This document shows, in pieces, positions 20,723 to 21,455 of a stretch of 21,455 bases of DNA. Position 1 is the first letter of the stretch. The number at the start of each line of letters is the position of its first letter. A program made the position numbers and the translations under genes. The DNA is from Candidatus Brocadiia bacterium (GTDB taxonomy: Bacteria; Planctomycetota; MHYJ01; WSZJ01), in the NCBI GenBank assembly GCA_013360825.1, contig JABWAY010000029.1, positions 1 to 21,455 of the forward strand, written 5' to 3'. The notes below the pieces were generated by a model, which did no database searches, was not told where the DNA came from, and saw only the letters and a program-made list of their open reading frames with translations.

Positions 20723-21352
20723 ATGCCGGCGGCAAAGAGGGGCAGACGGCCGGACAGGGCGCTGGCGGAGCGCCGGCGGACGGAGATTCTGGATGCCGCC
20801 GCGCGGCTGTTCGCGGAGCGCGGGTATGCCGACACGGACCTGGATGACCTTGCGGGGCGGCTCGGCGTGGGGAAGGGCACGGTCTACCGGTACTTCCCTT
20901 CCAAGGAGACCCTGTTCTTCGCCGCGGCGGACCGGGCGATGCACCTCCTGCTGGAGTCGGTGAACGGGAGCGTGGCGGCGGTGAAGGATCCCCTGGGGCG
21001 GATCGAGGCGGCGATCCGGGCGCATCTGGCGTGGTTCGACCGGAATCCCTGGGCTGCGGAGTTGCTGATCCAGGAGCGGGCGCAGTTCCGGGACAGGCCG
21101 ACGCCGACGTACTTTGCGCACCGGGATGCGAACCTCGCTCCCTGGACGGCGCTTCTGCGCGGCCTCATCGCGGCGGGGCGGATCCGGCGGATTCCGGTCG
21201 CGCGGATCGTGGATGTGCTGAGCGAGATGCTGTACGGGGTGATTTTCACCGGATACTTCTCGAAACGGCGCCGGAGCCTGGGCCGCCGGATCGACGACGT
21301 CGTGGACGTGGCGTTCCACGGGATTGCGCAGCGGCGCGGGGCGGGGAGATGA
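20723..21352 (+). CDS. TetR/AcrR-family transcriptional repressor
   Basis: The 209-residue protein has the N-terminal TetR DNA-binding domain. A helix ILDAAARLFAERGYADTDLD (22-41) is followed by the helix-turn-helix DLAGRLGVGKGTVYRYFPSK (42-61). The C-terminal helical domain (about 80-205) binds an unknown ligand and forms the dimer; it contains HLAWFDRNPWAAELLIQERA and a basic SKRRRSLGRR loop. Proteins of this type usually repress their own gene and a neighbouring transporter, and release DNA on binding a toxic compound or metabolite. The ATG at 20723 has an AGGAGG ribosome site six bases upstream. The palindrome at 20688-20703 is the likely operator. The stop overlaps the next gene in an ATGA junction, so the regulator and downstream gene are coupled. 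Confidence 0.93.
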   Translation: MPAAKRGRRPDRALAERRRTEILDAAARLFAERGYADTDLDDLAGRLGVGKGTVYRYFPSKETLFFAAADRAMHLLLESVNGSVAAVKDPLGRIEAAIRAHLAWFDRNPWAAELLIQERAQFRDRPTPTYFAHRDANLAPWTALLRGLIAAGRIRRIPVARIVDVLSEMLYGVIFTGYFSKRRRSLGRRIDDVVDVAFHGIAQRRGAGR

Positions 21353-21455
21353 GGGGCCTGGCGATGCTGGCGCTGGGGGCGATCGCGGGGTGCGCGACAC
21401 CCCACGGAGACGATCCGGTCTACCGGCCGCCGTCGGTGGCGCGCGGGGAGCGGCC
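21349..21455 (+). CDS. Lipoprotein N-terminus, probable efflux outer-membrane component (partial)
   Basis: Only 35 codons are visible before the window ends. They encode a lipoprotein signal, MRGLAMLALGAIAGCATP, with lipobox IAGC and C15 lipidated. The mature start GDDPVYRPPSVARGER resembles NodT/OprM-type outer-membrane factors, which often begin Cys-...-DYxxP. The gene overlaps the TetR regulator by four bases (ATGA), as expected for a repressor-efflux operon in which membrane-fusion and RND genes would follow. The product assignment is inference from a short fragment; other lipoproteins are possible. Confidence 0.6.
   Translation, partial: MRGLAMLALGAIAGCATPHGDDPVYRPPSVARGER

Overview
This is a very GC-rich bacterial chromosome segment. 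Coding density is high and both strands are used. Exported proteins and lipoproteins (signal peptides, lipoboxes) point to a diderm. The mix of a GroEL without an adjacent groES, UbiD and UbiE/MenG family enzymes, a small ArsP-type permease, a rhomboid with a KISxxG-like C-terminal tail and many lineage-specific secreted proteins fits a planctomycete-like or related uncultured phylum. That placement is inference; nothing here proves it. No IS element, phage gene, CRISPR array or rRNA was seen.

Layout. 1-142 is the N-terminus of an unknown gene leaving the window on the minus strand. 288-3270 (+) holds a YhaM-type exoribonuclease and two tandem paralogous secreted proteins. 3286-4893 (-) is a tight operon: unknown protein, MenG/UbiE methyltransferase, HEAT-repeat protein. 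It diverges from a small permease (4911-5507, +) across only 17 bp. 5465-7431 (-) carries a HIT protein, tRNA-Gly(CCC) with its terminator, and serS. 7519-9185 (+) is a coupled pair: a rhomboid-fold protein that has lost every catalytic residue, and a membrane-anchored HEXXH peptidase. 9265-10530 (-) is a secreted protein whose frame contains an in-frame TGA that I read as selenocysteine. 10844-13916 (-) has an HDOD protein, groEL and a receiver-domain protein. 14161-15597 (+) is a UbiD decarboxylase. 15714-16478 (-) is a lipoprotein. 16741-17163 (+) is a degenerate receiver. 17366-20246 (+) is the conserved rpsB-tsf-pyrH-frr cluster, followed by tRNA-Lys and tRNA-Glu. 20723 to the end is a TetR regulator with a palindromic operator and the start of a lipoprotein gene, probably an efflux outer-membrane component.

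How the genes work together. The 17-20 kb block is translation housekeeping (S2, EF-Ts, RRF, tRNAs) with UMP kinase. MenG and the UbiD homologue could both serve menaquinone synthesis. The TetR gene and its overlapping lipoprotein partner look like a self-regulated export operon.

The strongest unusual signal is the candidate selenoprotein at 9265-10530. A Cys-TGA pair is followed by 41 in-frame codons with about 93% GC at third positions, a perfect 6-bp hairpin at the right distance for a bacterial SECIS element, and a terminator placed just after the downstream TAG rather than after the TGA. Next are the fully substituted pseudo-rhomboid coupled to a metallopeptidase, and a 17-bp divergent promoter in which each -10 box lies exactly 6 bases before its start codon, implying leaderless transcripts in both directions.
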